In this document: piece after piece, positions 1 to 8,658 of the stretch
How the letters are laid out: every line of letters begins with the position of its first letter
Position numbering within the stretch: position 1 is the stretch's first letter
Assembly (NCBI GenBank): GCA_029263415.1
Contig: JAJCXN010000037.1
Coordinates: 124,001 to 188,000 of the forward strand
Length of the DNA: 64,000 nucleotides
From: Acidobacteriota bacterium
GTDB lineage: Bacteria; Acidobacteriota; Thermoanaerobaculia; Multivoradales; Multivoraceae
Direction: 5' to 3'
The notes under the pieces: generated by a model
What the model was told of the DNA's origin: nothing
The model's database searches: none
The model's input: only the letters and a program-made list of their open reading frames with translations
Made by a program: the position numbers and the translations under genes

Positions 1-376
1 CGAACATGCCGATGAGCCGATGAACGCACTGCGCTCCATAGCGCGCGAACAACTGCAGGACCACTTCGGTATCGGTATTGGAGGTGAGTTCAACACCGTC
101 CGCGGCGAGTTCTGCCTTGAGCGCGCGAAAGTTGTATATCTCGCCGTTGTAGGTGATCGTTAGCGACCCGCGCTTCATCGGCTGGAGGCCAGCGTCGCTG
201 AGATCGAGAATCGCGAGTCGACGATGCGAAAAGGCTACTCTGGGGCCATTGTCCGCATTCGGTGCGTTCTGCCAAACCCCGCAGCCGTCTGGGCCACGGT
301 GCTCGAGATCCTGGGCCATCTGAACAGCTCGTTCGGAGGACGCCATTGAGCCCACGATGCCCGCAATTCCGCACAC
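1..376 (-). CDS. asnB: Asparagine synthetase (glutamine-hydrolysing), N-terminal part, cut by window edge
   Basis: The reverse strand opens with GTG-TGC-GGA, giving MCGIAGIVG: Cys2 is the N-terminal nucleophile of class II glutamine amidotransferases after removal of the initiator. It is followed by HRGPDG (about residue 27), SHRRLAILDLS and YNGEIYNF, all hallmarks of the AsnB glutaminase domain, which releases ammonia for ATP-dependent conversion of aspartate to asparagine. About 125 residues are visible; the synthetase domain lies outside the window. AsnB paralogues of this sort are frequent in surface polysaccharide clusters, and the divergent neighbour is an O-antigen ligase-like protein, so a role in modifying a sugar or peptide of an exopolysaccharide is possible (inference). 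The family call is secure; the exact substrate is not. Confidence 0.93.
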   Translation of the reverse strand, partial: MCGIAGIVGSMASSERAVQMAQDLEHRGPDGCGVWQNAPNADNGPRVAFSHRRLAILDLSDAGLQPMKRGSLTITYNGEIYNFRALKAELAADGVELTSNTDTEVVLQLFARYGAQCVHRLIGMF

Positions 377-526
377 GAACTAGCCAACTCCCGCGGTCAG
401 GGTGCAACGATGGTTGGTGGTTGACAATAGATCGAGTTTGAGCATTTCTACTTGGCGGCTTGGCACAGAGTCGCTAACCTCGGGTGGCGACGGCCGCAGT
501 CCTTACCCTTGCAGCAAACGTATCGC

Positions 527-1780
527 GTGAATCCGAATTTGTCCGCACCCCAATCCAACCCAGAATCCACCCGCTTGCCTGTCCTATCGTGGCTGACAGC
601 AGCTCACGTCTGGTCCATCTTTGGCCTGGCGCTCTCCAGCGGCTTGCTCGGTTTCGCTTGGCTCGGTAGCGTTGCCGCGATCGGCCGACAAGGCGGTCTC
701 GCTCGTCTTCAAGAGGTCTGGCGCTCGTCAAAAGCTCTATTGATTCCAGTCGCGGTCTACCTGACGGCCTACGGTGTTTCGGTGGCGACCTCGGTGCATC
801 CAAGAGACAGTCTTCGAGAGTTCGCCTCTACAGTCTTTACGATGTCTGCGCTGATCCTGCTGCTGCTGTGGGTGAGGGGCGAGCGTCGAACACGGTGGAT
901 GCTGCAGGGCGTCTTGATGACCATCGGGCTGTTCAGCATTTGGGGCATTGTTCAGTACGTGTTTACAGATCAGGGCCCGGTGTCCAATCGGATTCCCGGG
1001 CCGTTCTCGCACTACATGACGTTCTCTGGAGTTCTGCTGGTCGGAGTGGTGATCTTGCTGGCTCGCTTAGGGGTTGAGTCGCGTCTGAGGACTCTGCCCA
1101 ACTGGCTGTTGCTCGGCCTGATCACGCTAGCCATGGTGTTGACATTGACGCGGCACGTTTGGGTGGCCACGGTAGCCGCGGTGACCCTGGTTGTGTGGAT
1201 GATGGCGAGGCGCTGGACGCCCGTCTATCTCGCCGCGCTGTTGGTTTCGTGTCTAGCTCTTGCAGCGTGCGCACCCGAACAATGGGATCGTGCCCGCTCG
1301 ATCGTCGACCTAGATAATGCTTCGAACTACGATCGCTTGTGCATGACCTGGTCCGGAGCTCAGATGATCAAGGATCGTCCGTTCTTTGGCATGGGCCCGG
1401 GTAGTGTCACCACGATGTATCCCTTGTACCGCCACCCGACGGCGCCGCGAGTCGAGATTCGCCACCTCCACAACACGTTCGTGAATATGGCGGCTGAGCG
1501 TGGCCTGATCGAACTCGGTGCCTTCATTTGGTTGTTGTTTGTGGTCGGCAGAGAAGGTTTGCGGGGCTATCACGCGCAACGTGAGCGAAGTTCGGGCACC
1601 GCTGACCTCTACTTCACGGCGTTTCTGTTGGTCGTTGTCTTTAGCTTTGCCGGCATGTTCGAGGCGAACTGGCGCGACACCGAGGTCAACCGCCTAATGT
1701 TGTTTGTGATGGTGATCCCGTGGCTACTGAAGCCGTCGACTATGCAGGCCCAAGAGACGGGTCAGGCCCGGACAGGTTAG
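527..1780 (+). CDS. O-antigen ligase / polymerase family membrane protein (Wzy_C)
   Basis: About 417 residues with many hydrophobic segments from residue 20 to the end. The large periplasmic loop has the family signature: GMGPGS, then YPLYRHP, then HLHNTFVNMAAERG and a final group of membrane helices. Such proteins join or polymerise lipid-linked glycans at the periplasmic face of the inner membrane. The frame is open from a TTG at 452, but the first 25 residues are basic and unlike the family, so GTG 527 is preferred; neither start has a strong ribosome site. A TTGACA at 421-426 could be a -35 element but no convincing -10 follows. It is divergent from the asparagine synthetase, and both probably belong to a polysaccharide cluster extending to the left. 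Ligase versus polymerase cannot be decided here. Confidence 0.85.
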   Translation: MNPNLSAPQSNPESTRLPVLSWLTAAHVWSIFGLALSSGLLGFAWLGSVAAIGRQGGLARLQEVWRSSKALLIPVAVYLTAYGVSVATSVHPRDSLREFASTVFTMSALILLLLWVRGERRTRWMLQGVLMTIGLFSIWGIVQYVFTDQGPVSNRIPGPFSHYMTFSGVLLVGVVILLARLGVESRLRTLPNWLLLGLITLAMVLTLTRHVWVATVAAVTLVVWMMARRWTPVYLAALLVSCLALAACAPEQWDRARSIVDLDNASNYDRLCMTWSGAQMIKDRPFFGMGPGSVTTMYPLYRHPTAPRVEIRHLHNTFVNMAAERGLIELGAFIWLLFVVGREGLRGYHAQRERSSGTADLYFTAFLLVVVFSFAGMFEANWRDTEVNRLMLFVMVIPWLLKPSTMQAQETGQARTG

Positions 1781-1880
1781 TCCAGTCCAGCCCAGTTGAG
1801 CCCGGTCGATCCCAGTTCAGGCCAGCGCAGTTCGGACCAGCATAAGATCTGGCCAGCGCAGATCAGGCCCACCCTTTGAG
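1781..1880. repeat. Degenerate short repeats of CCAG/CAGTT type
   Basis: Directly after the O-antigen ligase stop codon the DNA is built from imperfect copies of a word like CCCAGTTCAGGCCAGCGCAG; GGCCAGCGCAG occurs twice with diverged copies between. No exact period can be set. It sits between convergent genes and has no coding potential I can support. It resembles the cleaner tandem repeats found later in other gene-free gaps of this window. Confidence 0.45.
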
Positions 1881-1908
1881 TACCCAGATCTGCCAAGGTC
1901 TACGTAGC

Positions 1909-2745
1909 TCATAGGAGGCGTGCTGTCTTTCCCAGAATCCTGATCAGCAGTGGTTGGTAGAGGGTCGGGCAGAGGCGCTGGATCAGATCTAGGATGCGCG
2001 CGTCGAAGCCAATCAGAGCGCGCCGTTTTCCCTTCGCTGCCGCTTTCAGGATCTGCCGCGCTGCCGACTTAGAACTGGTGAACGCTTGCTTGCGGAACCT
2101 GGCCTTCACTGCCTCATGATCTGGGATCGCGGTCCGCAATGACGCGTTTCGTTGGACTTCCAGAATGTCGGTGTCTATGCCCCCGGGGTGAACGGCAGTC
2201 ACTCGCACCATTGACCGGTCCAGATCGAGTTCCATGCGCAAGCACTCGGTGAATCCGCGCACCGCGAACTTTGACGAGCAGTAGGCGCTCATCGCGGGGC
2301 AGCTGGCGATTCCGAAAATGCTGCAGATGTTGACGATCCTGCCCTGGTCGCGTTCACGCATCGCGGGCAGGAAGGCCAAGGTTCCGTGGACGACGCCCCA
2401 GTAGTTCACTCGCAGGATCGAGTCGAGATCGGCTGATGTCATCTGCCAGATCCGCCCCGACATGGCGATACCGGCGTTGTTCACCAACAGGTCAGGAACT
2501 CCGTGCTGCTTGAGGACCATCTGAGCGTAATGGGTGACGGCAGCTTCATCAGTGACGTCGAGGGCAGCGGTCTCGATCGCGCCGCCTGCGGTGCCAATCG
2601 CACCAGCGGCGGCTTCGAGCTTTCGGCTGTTGATGTCAGAGGCCAGCACCGTTGACCCTTCGGCCGCGAGCTGTTGAGCGAGGGCTCGGCCGATACCACT
2701 AGCAGCGCCAGTGACGACGGCGACTGGGAACCGGGGTGAACTCAT
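1909..2745 (-). CDS. Short-chain dehydrogenase/reductase (classical SDR)
   Basis: 278 residues, the usual length for a classical SDR. The Rossmann motif TGAASGIG is at 12-19, NNAG at 89-92, catalytic Ser142 and the YxxxK pair at Tyr155/Lys159. An Asp (SDIN, about residue 37) after beta strand 2 suggests preference for NAD(H) over NADP(H). The C-terminal tail is basic and hydrophobic and may touch the membrane, as in SDRs acting on lipids or steroids. ATG 2745 is preferred over ATG 2766 because AAGG lies nine bases upstream of it. The substrate cannot be read from the sequence. It is the last gene on the reverse strand before the convergent O-antigen ligase. Confidence 0.9.
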   Translation of the reverse strand: MSSPRFPVAVVTGAASGIGRALAQQLAAEGSTVLASDINSRKLEAAAGAIGTAGGAIETAALDVTDEAAVTHYAQMVLKQHGVPDLLVNNAGIAMSGRIWQMTSADLDSILRVNYWGVVHGTLAFLPAMRERDQGRIVNICSIFGIASCPAMSAYCSSKFAVRGFTECLRMELDLDRSMVRVTAVHPGGIDTDILEVQRNASLRTAIPDHEAVKARFRKQAFTSSKSAARQILKAAAKGKRRALIGFDARILDLIQRLCPTLYQPLLIRILGKTARLL

Positions 2746-2909
2746 CCAGGCGAACCTTCTGGTCATTTGATGGATCTATGAACCTATCGGCAAAACGGTG
2801 GTGGTTGAACCGATGTTCAGTGGAGTCTATTGAGGCCGAGCGCTTAAGATGAGTCCATGCAAAACCTGTTCAAACACCCGAAGTTAGATGCAGTCGGCGA
2901 TCGCCTGCT

Positions 2910-4043
2910 TTGAGTAGCCAAGCCAGTCTGTTGCCCGCGTTTTTCGATGGTCATAACGACACTCTGTTGCGCTTGCATCTGGCCGATTCAGATGTCGAGC
3001 CGTTCTTTTCTGGTCGTCGCGGACATCTCGATCTGCCGAAGGCGCGGGCTGGTGGTTTCGGTGGTGGCTTCTTCGCAGTGTTCGTTCCCAACCCGAGCGA
3101 TGAAGATCTCTTGGACTTGGTTGACGATAAAGGCTCCAAGGGAGCAGTCGGCAAGCCAGCAAAGCTGCCTTGGTCGAGAGACAACGCCCCGTACTCACCA
3201 CCTGTCGATGCCGAAACTGCGGTCCGGATTGCCACTGAGGTGATGGACTTGGCCGAGCGATTGGTCAGCGTTGGGAAAGGGCGGATCGTCTGGATGAAGG
3301 ATTCCAGTGATCTTGACCAAGCTGAGAGGGCCTTTCGCTCCATGCCGCACGACATTGACGCCGTTCGCTTGGTGTTGCACTTTGAAGGCGCGGAACCGAT
3401 CCGCTCTGACCTCAGCAACCTTGAGCATTGGTACTCACGTGGCCTGCGGTCGCTGGGGCTTGTTTGGAGTCGCCGTAATGACTTTGCCGCTGGGGTCCCG
3501 TTTCGCTATCCCTCGACGCCGGATCACTTCGACGGTTTGACCGCTGCTGGGAAGGACCTGGTCAGGGCTTGCGATGAGCTCGGAATTCTGTTGGATCTCG
3601 CCCATCTCAACGAGCGCGGGTTCTGGGATGTGAGCCGCACGAGCACAAAGCCGTTGGTCGTGACCCACGCTGGTGCGCTGTCGGTGTGTCCGTCGAGTCG
3701 CAATCTGACGGACGACCAGATTCGAGCGATTGGGGACAGCGACGGCGTGGTTGGTGTCAACCTGCACTGCGGCGACCTGCGAACCGACGGTCGACTGAAC
3801 AGCGACACGCCCTTGGAGGTCGTCATCCAACACATCGAGACGATGGTGGGACTCGCCGGGCCACGTCATGTTGCTCTTGGATCAGACTTCGACGGAGCCT
3901 TGATGCCGCGCTGCTTGAGCGACGCCTCCAAGTTGCCGACACTCTTGTCGGGGCTCAAGGATCGCGGCTGGAAGGACGACGCCCTGGCGGCGTTTGCCTA
4001 TGGGAACTGGCTGCGCGCATTGCGTGCCGCCTGGGAAGGGTGA
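2910..4043 (+). CDS. Membrane dipeptidase family protein (peptidase M19)
   Basis: 377 residues starting at TTG 2910. All metal ligands of the M19 amidohydrolase barrel are present: DGHND (His15, Asp17), HFEG (Glu159), DLAH (His232), VTHAG (His253) and GSDFDG (Asp326). These enzymes hydrolyse dipeptides, often with D-residues at the C-terminal side, using a binuclear zinc site. There is no obvious signal peptide, so a cytoplasmic location is likely. No good ribosome site precedes the TTG and no better in-frame start keeps the DGHND segment, so the start is moderately certain. It stands alone, with a 165-bp gap to the next gene on the same strand. Confidence 0.92.
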   Translation: MSSQASLLPAFFDGHNDTLLRLHLADSDVEPFFSGRRGHLDLPKARAGGFGGGFFAVFVPNPSDEDLLDLVDDKGSKGAVGKPAKLPWSRDNAPYSPPVDAETAVRIATEVMDLAERLVSVGKGRIVWMKDSSDLDQAERAFRSMPHDIDAVRLVLHFEGAEPIRSDLSNLEHWYSRGLRSLGLVWSRRNDFAAGVPFRYPSTPDHFDGLTAAGKDLVRACDELGILLDLAHLNERGFWDVSRTSTKPLVVTHAGALSVCPSSRNLTDDQIRAIGDSDGVVGVNLHCGDLRTDGRLNSDTPLEVVIQHIETMVGLAGPRHVALGSDFDGALMPRCLSDASKLPTLLSGLKDRGWKDDALAAFAYGNWLRALRAAWEG

Positions 4044-4208
4044 GTTGAAGATTGGTGGTTGGTGCTGAGCGAACGTCTGGTTGAAGAGGTGCGCCGACGG
4101 CGAACGGCCAGTGAAGTGAGCCTTCGCTGGATCGCGGCTGAAATTTTTTCCGTTAAGGTCGCGCTCCATTTGAACTGAATTGATCGAACAACGCTAGAGG
4201 CCTTAAGC

Positions 4209-5282
4209 ATGGAAACGCAACAGCCGAAGATCAGCACCACCGAGCCGCAGCAGGTCAGAGGCATCGACCGCGATTCAGTCACGCAGTGGCTCTTGGAGAA
4301 TGTTGCCGGCGTCACAGCACCGTTTGAGTTTTCGATCATCGAAGGCGGCCACTCGAATATCACCTATAGGGTCGTCGACGGCGCGCGTCGAGCCTTGGTT
4401 CTGCGCAGGCCTCCGATCGGAAAACTACTAGCCACAGCGCACGATATGGCGAGGGAACACCGGATCGTCTCGGCTCTCGCGGGTACCGCGGTGCCAGTGC
4501 CGCCGGCGCTCGGGCTGTGTGAAGACGTTGCCGTTAACGAAGCCCCCTTCTACATCATGGAGTTCGTTGATGGGCACGTGCTCAACTCGGCGGAGCAGGT
4601 GCAGTCGCTGTTTGACGTGGGTGAGCGAGCGCAGATCGGTGCATCTGTAGTCGAGGTGTTGGCGGCTCTACACACCATCAACCTCGAGCAAGTCGGCCTC
4701 GACACATTGGGCAAGAAGGAAGACTACTTGGCGCGCCAACTGAGGCGTTGGCGCAAGCAGTGGGACGCTTCGAAGACGCGCGAGTTGCCAGCGATGGAAG
4801 AGGTAGCCGAGGGCCTCGAACACCACATGCCAGAGCAGATCGGCGTCGCAGTTGTGCATGGTGACTATCGCCTCGGCAACATGATCACCGGAGCGAACGC
4901 CAAGATCGCAGCGGTCTTGGACTGGGAACTGTGCACGCTGGGAGATCCCTTGGCTGACGTCGGGTACCTCCTCAACAACTGGCCCGATTCGCCGGACGAG
5001 GTCGGCTCGAGCCCGGTCGCTGAGCGGCCGCCGACCGCCGCTGGCGGATTTCCAAAGCGTGCGGAGGTTATCGCGCGCTATCAGGAACTCACTGGCATCG
5101 ATGTTGGCAACGTCGCCTACTACCGCGCGTTTCAGTATTGGCGGTTGGCAGCGATCGTCGAAGGCGTACTCGATCGCTACATGAAGGGCAAGATGGCCGG
5201 TACGGTCGACCAGGATGTTTATCGTTCAAGGATCGATGGTTTGGCTTCTGCTGCGGTGGAGATGATGGAAGAGGTCGCGTAG
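4209..5282 (+). CDS. Phosphotransferase family protein (APH-like, ACAD10/11 type)
   Basis: 357 residues with the aminoglycoside-phosphotransferase kinase fold. The segment EGGHSNITYRV (45-55) is the nucleotide loop, VLRRPP (64-69) follows, the catalytic loop is HGDYRLGN (217-224, Asp219) and the metal-binding DWE is at 238-240. This pattern is that of the subfamily related to the kinase domain of ACAD10/11, often found near acyl-CoA dehydrogenases and thought to phosphorylate hydroxyacyl-CoA-type substrates; no antibiotic-resistance role is implied. AGAGG lies eight bases before ATG 4209. The next gene is convergent with only a few bases between the stops. Confidence 0.87.
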   Translation: METQQPKISTTEPQQVRGIDRDSVTQWLLENVAGVTAPFEFSIIEGGHSNITYRVVDGARRALVLRRPPIGKLLATAHDMAREHRIVSALAGTAVPVPPALGLCEDVAVNEAPFYIMEFVDGHVLNSAEQVQSLFDVGERAQIGASVVEVLAALHTINLEQVGLDTLGKKEDYLARQLRRWRKQWDASKTRELPAMEEVAEGLEHHMPEQIGVAVVHGDYRLGNMITGANAKIAAVLDWELCTLGDPLADVGYLLNNWPDSPDEVGSSPVAERPPTAAGGFPKRAEVIARYQELTGIDVGNVAYYRAFQYWRLAAIVEGVLDRYMKGKMAGTVDQDVYRSRIDGLASAAVEMMEEVA

Positions 5283-5287
5283 CTCCG

Positions 5288-7519
5288 CTATTCGAAGATG
5301 TTTGCGATTTCTCGCACCGCATCCTCAAAGCGTGCGAGTGCGCGGCGTGCTCGACCTGCGTCGGCGAGATCGCCTGCGCGATCCAGCTCCGCAGCACTCT
5401 GCATGATCCTAGAAACGGCTTTGCGCACCTGGCCGCGCTCTCGAGCGGTGATGCCATCGAGCCGCTCAAGTAAGGCTTCCGCCAGGTCGCGACCATCAAA
5501 CGCTGGCACATAGAGCCTGAGCCAGTCGCCCTGTGTCATTCGATCCTGCACCTGCTCAGCTCGCAACCCGAGTTCTCGTGCGATGGCAGCGGCGGCAGCT
5601 GGGATCGTGAGTGGTGGGCGAGCGTGCGAGTGATCACCGATCGAAAGAGTGCCTCCGCGACCGACAGAAGCCTGCGGCTCGGTTGTAAGCTCTTCAAAAT
5701 AGAAGTCGAAGCGGACCCGCTCGCCGGCAAGAAACGTCGACGCGTAGAACTCGGCCGGCAATTCCTCCGGGATGGTGGCGATCAACGCCGTGCCGCGCTC
5801 CTCGACTTGCATCGGATAGGGCTCTTCGGTGAACTCTCCGCTGGCTTCATCGAAGCGCTCGAAGATGACCGTGGATGAGAAGTTGCGTGGGTCAATGGGA
5901 CGCTTGAAGTCGTCGTAGAAATAGAGTTTGAACTGGCCACTAGCGGGCAAGGTGCCCTCAACGTGGTGGTACTGGTTGGCCGCCATGAAGAACTGACCAC
6001 CGTGTAGAGGCGAGTGATCCATGTGAGCGGCGGCTGTCGGATCCGTTGGGCCGGCCGCAGGAGTTGCAGCGGCGGTCGAACTAGAACCATTGTCGGGGCC
6101 GATGCCGCGCATCATTTGACCGCCGGACTGCGGAACCCTTGGGTCGATCACGAAGGGCAACACCAGATGGTCGGTCAAGGTGTAGTCGACCAACAGCTCC
6201 AGATCGCCGGTCCAGCCTTTAGTGGGCACCTCGTGCCGAAGCGTACCCGTGAGCCTGACAACCGTGCCTTTCGGGGTCTCGAGCGGTCGTTCGAACTGGT
6301 ACGACGCCGGCCATTCATCCGAATGCTCGGTGATCAATAGAACGGTCTGCTCGCGCCCATCGGGATAAGCGAGAGTCACTTCCGCATCGGCGAAGTCAGG
6401 GTCGATGCGGGGGTTGAGCCCGATCAAGCGGGCTGCTTCCGTGAACTCACGAGCTACTGAGATGGGGTGGCGCAGTTCCTTCTTCGACGGCTCGAGCCCG
6501 CGACCGCCAACCGCGAGCGTTTCGGCGATCAGGTCGACTTCATCGATGCTTTGAGCGAGGAATAAGCCTAGGGTTGATTGATCCGTGACAACGCCCGACT
6601 GTACGTCGTAGCGGCGACGCCGATAGTCCACTTCGACTTCGACGACGCTGCCGGCCCGCAATCGCTTGCCGGCGCCGGCCGGGAAGAGCACGGGCGCATC
6701 GCCTGGAAGGAACTGACCCAGGAGCTTGCGACCTGCAGGTGTTGGCCGCATGCGAGTGGGTTCCGGTTCAGTTTCGTCTCGGAATGGGTCGTAGGGCAGC
6801 TGGATCTCGACCTCGAGTGCTTCGGGTTCCAAGTGCTCGTCGATGATCCAGGCCGTGATCCGCTGAACCGCGCCGACTGCATCTGGTTTGAATTCGTACC
6901 CGGTGATCCAGCTATCGGTCTCGATGTCGATCGCGAAGCGCTCGGTTCGGGTGGCCGTGCTGTTGCCATCGGCAATCTCGAAAGGGACTTCTGGCTGAAG
7001 CAGCACGTCGGGTTCACCGAGTTCCCATGCGCCTGAAGTGAACTCCTGTGGGGCGGGGATCTTGCGCCTAGGGCCTTGGGGCGCGCCGCCGCCGACCCAA
7101 GCGATCAAGACGTCCTTTTCCTCCTTGGAGAGCGTTCGCGCGTTGGAGAACTGTCCGTAGCGATGGTCCGCGGTCCACGGCGGCATCTGGCCAGTTCGTA
7201 GCTCTTCTTCGATTGCTGCTGCCCAGGCTCGGGCGCCGGGAGCTGAATCAGTACCGTAAGTGGTGAAGTCCGCGTACGGCGGGGCAGCTCCGCCGGGACT
7301 GTGGCACCGCATGCAGTGTTGGCGCAGGATCGGTCGGATGTCGTCGCCCCAGGTGACGTCGGTAGTGATGCGGGTGTGCGCGTCCACCGACGCTGGGTCG
7401 TCGATCGGAGTGAGCAATGGGCTAGCAAAAACGACCAGGGCGACCGCCCCCGTGGTGAGGAGCAAGCGGGTGATGCGTCGTGACTTGGAACTACTGATCT
7501 TGATCGGTGCCTCGGTCAT
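5288..7519 (-). CDS. Secreted multidomain protein: cytochrome c segment plus copper type II monooxygenase-like domains
   Basis: 743 residues from ATG 7519, which has AGGAG ten bases upstream and lies 13 bases after the pyrE stop; an earlier in-frame ATG at 7570 would run into pyrE. A basic N-terminus and a hydrophobic stretch (19-37) form a signal peptide or anchor. A haem c site CMRCH (69-73) with probable axial Met in MPPW (Met112) follows. The middle resembles ascorbate-dependent (PHM/DBM-like) monooxygenase barrels. Around residues 510-560 is a His-rich segment with DHSPLHGG and HHVEGT, likely metal binding. The usual HH pair of the first copper domain is not obvious (RITAW instead), so catalysis is uncertain. 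The C-terminus is helical and charged. Function unknown; an extracytoplasmic redox role is the best guess. Confidence 0.75.
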   Translation of the reverse strand: MTEAPIKISSSKSRRITRLLLTTGAVALVVFASPLLTPIDDPASVDAHTRITTDVTWGDDIRPILRQHCMRCHSPGGAAPPYADFTTYGTDSAPGARAWAAAIEEELRTGQMPPWTADHRYGQFSNARTLSKEEKDVLIAWVGGGAPQGPRRKIPAPQEFTSGAWELGEPDVLLQPEVPFEIADGNSTATRTERFAIDIETDSWITGYEFKPDAVGAVQRITAWIIDEHLEPEALEVEIQLPYDPFRDETEPEPTRMRPTPAGRKLLGQFLPGDAPVLFPAGAGKRLRAGSVVEVEVDYRRRRYDVQSGVVTDQSTLGLFLAQSIDEVDLIAETLAVGGRGLEPSKKELRHPISVAREFTEAARLIGLNPRIDPDFADAEVTLAYPDGREQTVLLITEHSDEWPASYQFERPLETPKGTVVRLTGTLRHEVPTKGWTGDLELLVDYTLTDHLVLPFVIDPRVPQSGGQMMRGIGPDNGSSSTAAATPAAGPTDPTAAAHMDHSPLHGGQFFMAANQYHHVEGTLPASGQFKLYFYDDFKRPIDPRNFSSTVIFERFDEASGEFTEEPYPMQVEERGTALIATIPEELPAEFYASTFLAGERVRFDFYFEELTTEPQASVGRGGTLSIGDHSHARPPLTIPAAAAAIARELGLRAEQVQDRMTQGDWLRLYVPAFDGRDLAEALLERLDGITARERGQVRKAVSRIMQSAAELDRAGDLADAGRARRALARFEDAVREIANIFE

Positions 7520-7532
7520 TGGGGGACTGCTC

Positions 7533-8174
7533 CTAGAAGCCGAAAGCGGGGGAGAGATCGCCGTTTTCATCCGCTTGATAGAGCGCGGCGAAAGCTAAGC
7601 CACGGTCGCGAATCTTCTGGGCACCGCCTGCCTGTCGGTCGACCACGGCGGCCACCCCGACGATCTCGCAACCGATGGCCTGTATTGCATCGATTGCTTG
7701 CATGATCGAGCCTGCGGTGGTGACAACGTCGTCGACGACCGCAACCTTGCGACCGGGCACCAGGAGCTGCCCGTCCGGGTGCCAGGATTCGTCGATCTGC
7801 CGTTCAGTGCCGTGGTCCTTCGGCTGCTGACGGACGGTGAACCCGTACATGAGCGGCGCATGAGCCGCGCTGGCACTGTTGCGCTTGGCCTCATCGCTCG
7901 CGATGGCGACTGCGGTGGCGAGGTATACAGCGCCCATCGCCAGACCGCCGACCGCCTCTGCGCCAGTATCCCGCAGCAACGCGTAAAGCTCGCGACCGCA
8001 AAGCTGTGCGCCGCGCGGGGAGAGGACTGTGGCCTTGGTGTCGCAGTAATAGTGACTGTGAGCTCCCGAGGCGAGCGTGAAGCTGCCTTTGCTGATGCTT
8101 TGCCGTTCGAGAACCCCTTGGAGTTCGTGAGCCAGCGTGGCGGATGGGTTTGAGCTAGTGGAGGGATCGGTCAT
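7533..8174 (-). CDS. pyrE: Orotate phosphoribosyltransferase
   Basis: 213 residues, the normal length. It carries the OPRT signature: the GSFTLASG substrate-loop region near residue 30, GGLAMGAVYLA (76-86), and the PRPP-binding motif VVDDVVTTAGS (146-156). The enzyme transfers ribose-5-phosphate from PRPP to orotate to form OMP in pyrimidine synthesis. The gene reads on the reverse strand just upstream of the haem/copper protein, probably as one transcript. An 11-bp direct duplication lies a few bases upstream of its start. Confidence 0.94.
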   Translation of the reverse strand: MTDPSTSSNPSATLAHELQGVLERQSISKGSFTLASGAHSHYYCDTKATVLSPRGAQLCGRELYALLRDTGAEAVGGLAMGAVYLATAVAIASDEAKRNSASAAHAPLMYGFTVRQQPKDHGTERQIDESWHPDGQLLVPGRKVAVVDDVVTTAGSIMQAIDAIQAIGCEIVGVAAVVDRQAGGAQKIRDRGLAFAALYQADENGDLSPAFGF

Positions 8175-8195
8175 TGGCGTGTCTTCCCGAAGTGC

Positions 8196-8217
8196 GGTGA
8201 CTGTGAGGTGACTGTGA
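8196..8217. repeat. Two tandem copies of an 11-bp unit
   Basis: GGTGACTGTGA occurs twice head to tail at 8196-8206 and 8207-8217, and a third partial GGTG follows. It lies in the 280-bp divergent gap between pyrE and the DUF3311-like gene. The rest of that gap shows no gene, terminator or clear promoter. Confidence 0.6.
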
Positions 8218-8454
8218 GGTGGCGGGTGGTCGGCCGTCAGAAGGCTCTTTCCGGTGACGAGTCGGTGCTAGCAGTCGGGGATCATAGCGAGTCGGGAACG
8301 TGCGCGGAGTCTGCTTCGGTTAGGGTGTTGTTCGCTTCTCCCTCAGTTGAACCCATAGGCCTTGTTCGCCGGGCCAGCGACGCTGGCACCTCGGTGTCGA
8401 TCGACGCTGTGTCGAGTCGGAAGCAGGCCCGCTTTTCTTGTGAGTACTGATTCT

Positions 8455-8658
8455 ATGAACCGAGACAAACTCCTTCTCGCTGGCTACGCACTCGCCGTGG
8501 TCGGTCTGACCGTTCCGGTGGTGCCCGGACTTTGGTCGGGTCGTGCCTCCATTTTCGGGTTGCCGGGATCCTTGATCTGGGTCGTTTCAGTGCTGTTCTG
8601 GGTGTTTGCCCTCTTGGTGTGGCACTTCACTTCTGACCGACCCGAAGAGCAGCGGTAA
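8455..8658 (+). CDS. Small two-helix membrane protein, DUF3311-like symporter partner
   Basis: 67 residues from ATG 8455. Two hydrophobic helices (about 7-26 and 38-58) flank a short loop with FGLPGS, and the tail is charged (SDRPEEQR). Size, two-helix layout and position fit DUF3311 proteins, which are encoded directly before sodium:solute symporters and may be accessory subunits. Its TAA stop overlaps the ATG of the symporter by one base (TAATG at 8656-8660), so the two are translationally coupled. The open frame extends upstream to 8362, but that part looks non-coding. Confidence 0.78.
   Translation: MNRDKLLLAGYALAVVGLTVPVVPGLWSGRASIFGLPGSLIWVVSVLFWVFALLVWHFTSDRPEEQR

Noticed and set aside
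421-450. TTGACA as promoter of the O-antigen ligase-like gene
   Set aside because: The -35 match is perfect but no acceptable -10 lies 16-18 bp downstream, so it is mentioned but not listed.
8208-8450. 80-codon frame ending just before the DUF3311-like gene
   Set aside because: Begins inside the 11-bp repeat, has no ribosome site, and the product has no hydrophobic or family features.
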